From Clostridiales bacterium (lineage in GTDB: Bacteria; Bacillota; Limnochordia; Darwinibacteriales; B1SED10-159), in assembly GCA_003559095.1 (NCBI GenBank), contig PWMW01000043.1:1-64000 (forward strand): a DNA stretch of 64,000 bases. Direction: 5' to 3'. A program made the position numbers and the translations under genes. This document shows, piece after piece, positions 61,940 to 64,000 of the stretch (the first letter of the stretch is position 1; each line of letters begins with the position of its first letter). The notes under the pieces were generated by a model that had not been told where the DNA came from, searched no databases, and saw only the letters and a program-made list of their open reading frames with translations.

Positions 61940-63275
61940 CACTAAGGACTATAAAAGCCTCAATGATGTGAAGCAGCTTCTAATGCGTCCCCATTTGGAC
62001 GAAGTGGAGGTCAGCCCCGGTGCTGCGGCTCGGACCAAAGCGATCTTTGGGGAGGTGCTGACGCCCGAAGAGTCGGTGGCCCGGATTCTGCAGGATGTGA
62101 AAAACGAAGGCAATCAAGGTCTGCTGCGTTACATTGAGCGCATTGATGGCGTGACCCTTGAAGAAAAGGATCTTCTAGTGGGTCCTTTGGAAATGGAAGC
62201 CGCATTGAATGACGTCTCGGCGGAGTTCCTGCAGTCATTGCACAAAGCGGTGGACAATGTGCGGGCCTTTCACGAGCGCCAGCGCGAGAACAGTTGGTTC
62301 ACCACGGACGAACACGGTGTGATCCTAGGGCAGCGTGTCATTCCCATGGACCGCGTCGGTCTGTACGTCCCTGGGGGGAACGCACCGCTGATTTCATCAG
62401 TGGTCATGAGTGCTGTTCCGGCCCGCGTGGCGGGAGTGCGGGAGATCTGGATGGCCACGCCGCTGCGGGACGGTGTTATCGATCCGCACTTGCTGGCTGC
62501 CGCCCATGTTTGCGGCGTAACAGGGATTGTGAAGGCGGGGGGAGCCCATGCAGTGGGGGCTTTGGCTTACGGCACCGCCACCATTCCCAATGTGGACAAG
62601 ATCGTAGGCCCGGGGAATCTTTTCGTGACCTTGGCCAAGAAGATGGTCTATGGACGTGTTGGCATCGAATCTTTGGCTGGCCCCAGCGAAGTACTGGTCC
62701 TGGCCGACGAGACGGCTTCACCCAGATACATCGCAGCCGATATGCTATCTCAGGCCGAACATGATTGGGAAGCGGCCTCGTGCCTCATCACCACCAGTGA
62801 AGAGGTGGCTAAGGCCACGGCTGTGGAGCTTGAACAACAGCTGGCACAGCTTGCAACCAAAGACGTAGCCCAAGTCTCCCTGGATCGTTGGGGCTTGTTA
62901 GTGGTAGCTCAGGATATGGATGAGGCTGTGGAGCTGACCAACATCTTCGCCGCTGAGCACTTGGAATTGCTGGTGGATGATCCGTGGAAGATTCTTGGCA
63001 GGATTCGTCATGCCGGCGCGGTGTTCATGGGCGCCCTCTCCAGTGAACCTATTGGTGATTACGTGGCTGGTCCGAACCACATTCTGCCCACCAACGGTAC
63101 GGCTCGGTTCTCCTCGCCTTTAACTACCAACGACTTTGTCAAAAAGAGCAGTGTGCTCTGGTTCACCGCCGAAGGGTTGGCTGAGTCTGGGCCGCATGCA
63201 GTGAACTTGGCTCGTCTGGAAGGGCTCGATGCCCATGCTCGTGCGGTCCAAATGCGTCTTGACGATCTGAAGTAG
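61926..63275 (+). CDS. hisD: Histidinol dehydrogenase
   Basis: VGLYVPGGNAPLISSVVMSAVPARVAGV; GIESLAGPSEVLVLADE; AEHLELLVDDP. Confidence 0.97.
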   Translation: MKIINTKDYKSLNDVKQLLMRPHLDEVEVSPGAAARTKAIFGEVLTPEESVARILQDVKNEGNQGLLRYIERIDGVTLEEKDLLVGPLEMEAALNDVSAEFLQSLHKAVDNVRAFHERQRENSWFTTDEHGVILGQRVIPMDRVGLYVPGGNAPLISSVVMSAVPARVAGVREIWMATPLRDGVIDPHLLAAAHVCGVTGIVKAGGAHAVGALAYGTATIPNVDKIVGPGNLFVTLAKKMVYGRVGIESLAGPSEVLVLADETASPRYIAADMLSQAEHDWEAASCLITTSEEVAKATAVELEQQLAQLATKDVAQVSLDRWGLLVVAQDMDEAVELTNIFAAEHLELLVDDPWKILGRIRHAGAVFMGALSSEPIGDYVAGPNHILPTNGTARFSSPLTTNDFVKKSSVLWFTAEGLAESGPHAVNLARLEGLDAHARAVQMRLDDLK

Positions 63276-63344
63276 GCGGATAGGTTCGCCCATTCGCAGC
63301 GAAAAGCCAGCAGGTTGTGGCCTGCAGAACGGGAGTGATCATCG

Positions 63345-63968
63345 ATGAGCCAAAAACGCAGTGCCCAGGTTGAGCGGACTACGGCTGAGACCAAGATCCA
63401 CGTGGAGTGGACGCTGGATGGCCGGGGGCGTTCCAACATCAAAACCGGTATCGGGTTTTTCGACCATCTGCTGACGGCCATGGCCAAGCACGGCTTCTTT
63501 GATCTGCAGGTTACGGCTGAAGGGGATCTCCACGTGGACGCCCATCACACCGTGGAGGACGTGGGTATCGTGATGGGCCAGGCCTTTGCCAAGGCATTGA
63601 GTGATGGGCAGGGCATGACTCGCTTCGGTGATGCTTGGGTGCCCATGGATGAGGCCTTGCTGCACGCTGCTTTGGATATCAGCGGTCGACCTTTCCTCCA
63701 CTGTCAGTTAAGCTATCCCCAGGAGCGGGTGGGGACCTTTGACAGCATCCTTCTGCAGGAGTTCCTCCGGGCCTTTGTGCAGCAGGCAGGGATTACCCTA
63801 CATGTAAGGCAGCTGGCCGGTGAGAACAGCCACCACATTCTGGAGGCCGCAGCCAAAGCAGTAGCGCGGGCCTTGGCCGCTGCCCTGACGAAGCACCCTA
63901 AAGTGGATGGTGTTCTTAGTACCAAGGATTGGTTAGAGTTGGGCACGAGAACGGAGGAAAGCCAGTGA
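63345..63968 (+). CDS. hisB: Imidazoleglycerol-phosphate dehydratase
   Basis: TGIGFFDHLLTAMAKHGFFDL; DAHHTVEDVGI; SHHILEAAAKAVARAL. Confidence 0.97.
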   Translation: MSQKRSAQVERTTAETKIHVEWTLDGRGRSNIKTGIGFFDHLLTAMAKHGFFDLQVTAEGDLHVDAHHTVEDVGIVMGQAFAKALSDGQGMTRFGDAWVPMDEALLHAALDISGRPFLHCQLSYPQERVGTFDSILLQEFLRAFVQQAGITLHVRQLAGENSHHILEAAAKAVARALAAALTKHPKVDGVLSTKDWLELGTRTEESQ

Positions 63969-64000
63969 TCGCCATCGTCGACTACGGCATGGGCAACCTG
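63965..64000 (+). CDS. hisH: Imidazole glycerol phosphate synthase HisH, partial (truncated by window end)
   Basis: VIAIVDYGMGNL N-terminus, GTG start overlapping the hisB stop. Confidence 0.85.
   Translation, partial: MIAIVDYGMGNL

Overview
64-kb chromosomal window from a Firmicutes-like bacterium. No transposase gene, CRISPR array, tRNA or rRNA was recognised. About 65 genes were read, mostly on the + strand. (1) degS-degU, an HD phosphohydrolase, comFA-comFC and a late-flagellar operon yvyF-flgM-flgN-flgK-flgL-DUF6470-fliW-csrA-flaG-fliS-fliT; hag and fliD are absent from their usual places. (2) csp, hpf, an unassigned GT-A/MobA-like protein, an orphan PAS histidine kinase, secA, and prfB with a classic programmed +1 frameshift. 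(3) DUF5693-csaB-tagA-yitT-ctpA, a PDZ membrane protein in the MinJ position, a divergent polysaccharide deacetylase, ppa, and uvrB-uvrA-uvrC. (4) Putative outer-membrane beta-barrels, a subtilisin-like lipoprotein, and a DUF2089 / SHOCT-DUF4097 / SHOCT operon. (5) Two near-duplicate MsmX/UgpC-type ABC ATPases flanking a putative porin, then a ROK kinase. (6) An XRE-TPR regulator and a MazEF-type toxin-antitoxin pair. (7) A peptidase/amidase cluster (C26, asparaginase, DppA, amidohydrolase). (8) tsaE-tsaB-rimI-tsaD, CIRCE-groES-groEL, hpt, guaA and hisZ-G-D-B-H. The strongest leads are: diderm-type beta-barrels together with CsaB/TagA; the duplicated ATPases around a porin with a long leader that contains an unannotated small ORF; the SHOCT-like motif shared by three adjacent genes; the uncharacterised gene between hpf and secA; and a hairpin-rich intergenic region after ctpA. 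All calls come from reading the sequence; no database search was run.
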